This document shows positions 63,456 through 64,000 of a DNA stretch of 64,000 bases, one piece after another. The notes under the pieces were generated by a model. It was not told the origin of the DNA and made no database searches. It saw only the letters and a list, made by a program, of their open reading frames with translations. The position numbers and the translations under genes were made by a program. The first letter of the stretch is position 1; the number at the start of each line of letters is the position of its first letter. The stretch covers positions 62,001-126,000 of the IMG/VR virus record IMGVR_UViG_3300035703_000022. One strand, 5' to 3'. This stretch comes from a virus.

Positions 63456-64000
63456 TTAGGCCTTAGTTGCAGTAAAACTAATCATGTAAGTGGTTATACC
63501 AGAACTTGCGGGTGTTGAAAGTAATCTAATATTTCCCCCAGAAATATCAACATCATAAGTTGACAATATTGAATCGTTATAAATCGTTCCATATTCAGTC
63601 AGATATGATGTAGTTCCATCATGAATAACAAGAATTTTTGTAGTATGGAACTTGGATCCCTCAGTTGCCTGAATCATATATTCAACAGATCTATATGTAG
63701 TTGAAGAAATTGCAGAATGAATCCCTACTTGTGACGTTGAAGAAGTACTCGAAGTACTTGAACCTTGCAAAGTATATGGAGTACTATAAGAAGTAAATGT
63801 AGGAGTATCCGTTAATCTAATTGATGCAATTCCGGAAATTGGTTGGGTGCCGGTTATATTACTACTATAAAAGTCAATAGTAGTATTAGTTGCACCAAAT
63901 CCAACATCACTGCCATTGACTTTTACATTAATAGCATCAAGTATACCAGCACCAGTCTCTGTAACTATTTTCCAAGACCAAGGAGATCCTGGACCATTTG
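63456..64000 (-). CDS. partial structural protein, runs off the right edge
   Basis: Open frame of at least 181 codons from the window end to the stop at 63456, with no stop codon upstream, so the N-terminus is missing. Visible: NGPGSPWSWKIVTETGAGIL, SSTSSTSSTSQVGIHSAIS, and a C-terminal domain with YMIQATEGSKFHTTKILVIH and a beta-sandwich end. A TTG at 63770 could be taken as a start but the frame continues past it. Likely a tail/virion protein. Confidence 0.75.
   Translation of the reverse strand, partial: NGPGSPWSWKIVTETGAGILDAINVKVNGSDVGFGATNTTIDFYSSNITGTQPISGIASIRLTDTPTFTSYSTPYTLQGSSTSSTSSTSQVGIHSAISSTTYRSVEYMIQATEGSKFHTTKILVIHDGTTSYLTEYGTIYNDSILSTYDVDISGGNIRLLSTPASSGITTYMISFTATKA

Noticed and set aside
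63456-63770. Complete 104-codon gene starting at 63770
   Set aside because: The frame stays open to the window end, and the start is only a TTG; treated as the 3' part of a longer gene.
1-64000. Integrase, transposase or insertion sequence
   Set aside because: No such protein and no terminal inverted repeats with target duplication were seen; the GIY-YIG protein is the only possible mobile-type gene.

Overview
The window comes from a T4-like cyanophage (a myovirus of Synechococcus/Cyanobium-type hosts). The evidence is the combination of photosynthesis genes (psbA, psbD, two hli genes, a plant-type ferredoxin), pentose-phosphate genes (talC, gnd), T4-type late promoter boxes (TATAAATA-like), cyanophage fibre proteins carrying GIGTTNP repeats, and a very large tRNA array. 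From memory, the tRNA wealth and the porin recall the freshwater phage S-CRM01, but that cannot be tested here. Nearly everything is on the minus strand. Only a 2OG-oxygenase-like gene (20116-20718), a four-gene module (27923-30111) and one fibre-like gene (37317-38267) are on the plus strand.

Layout. 1-1.85 kb: small phage ORFs and tRNA-Ala. 1.9-9.8 kb: host-derived metabolic genes, in minus-strand reading order porin, hli, small membrane peptide, hli, ferredoxin, small ORF, peroxiredoxin, psbA, talC, two small ORFs, gnd, psbD. 9.9-20.05 kb: one translationally coupled operon of 12 genes for nucleotide-sugar synthesis and glycosylation (GDP-mannose 3,5-epimerase, an SDR, a UDP-sugar dehydrogenase, two methyltransferases, NAD synthetase, three GT11, one GT10, one GT25 and one further glycosyltransferase). 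20.7-23.7 kb: small, often membrane-spanning, ORFs mixed with tRNAs. 24.2-26.8 kb: the main tRNA array. With the outliers there are 28 tRNAs covering all 20 amino acids. Three non-tRNA inserts in the array look strongly structured. 26.8-33.8 kb: lysis and envelope genes (tail-lysozyme-like protein, secreted proteins, HEGWH metallopeptidase, holin-like protein, GH24 endolysin, C39-like peptidase) and a GIY-YIG protein.

33.9-44.5 kb: a late-expressed modification cassette lying among virion genes. It holds a NodU/TobZ-type carbamoyltransferase, two SGNH-hydrolase-like proteins, two radical-SAM proteins, an adenylate-forming (ANL) enzyme, a sulfotransferase-like protein, a DUF6356-like membrane protein, and two copies of a 34-residue basic peptide ending DPFIYK. 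This is my best candidate for an undescribed system; its target (virion fibre, host envelope or a small molecule) is unknown. 44.5-64 kb: tail fibre and structural genes, including a 2456-residue beta-propeller-like repeat protein, a 1559-residue fibre with a C-terminal S74 chaperone, and a partial gene running off the right edge.

Working together: the photosystem, HLI, ferredoxin and peroxiredoxin genes keep light harvesting and redox balance going during infection, and talC and gnd push carbon into the pentose-phosphate pathway. The glycan operon and the late cassette probably remodel a surface, and the tRNAs support translation as the host is shut down. Sixteen minus-strand sigma-70-like promoters (-35 TTGACA-like, 16-17 bp spacer, -10 TATAAT-like) stand before the metabolic, glycan, tRNA and small-ORF units. 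T4-late boxes stand before the structural and modification genes. No gene-free stretch exceeds 300 bases apart from the tRNA array itself; the longest are 6395-6632 (psbA leader) and 25811-26007 (structured insert).
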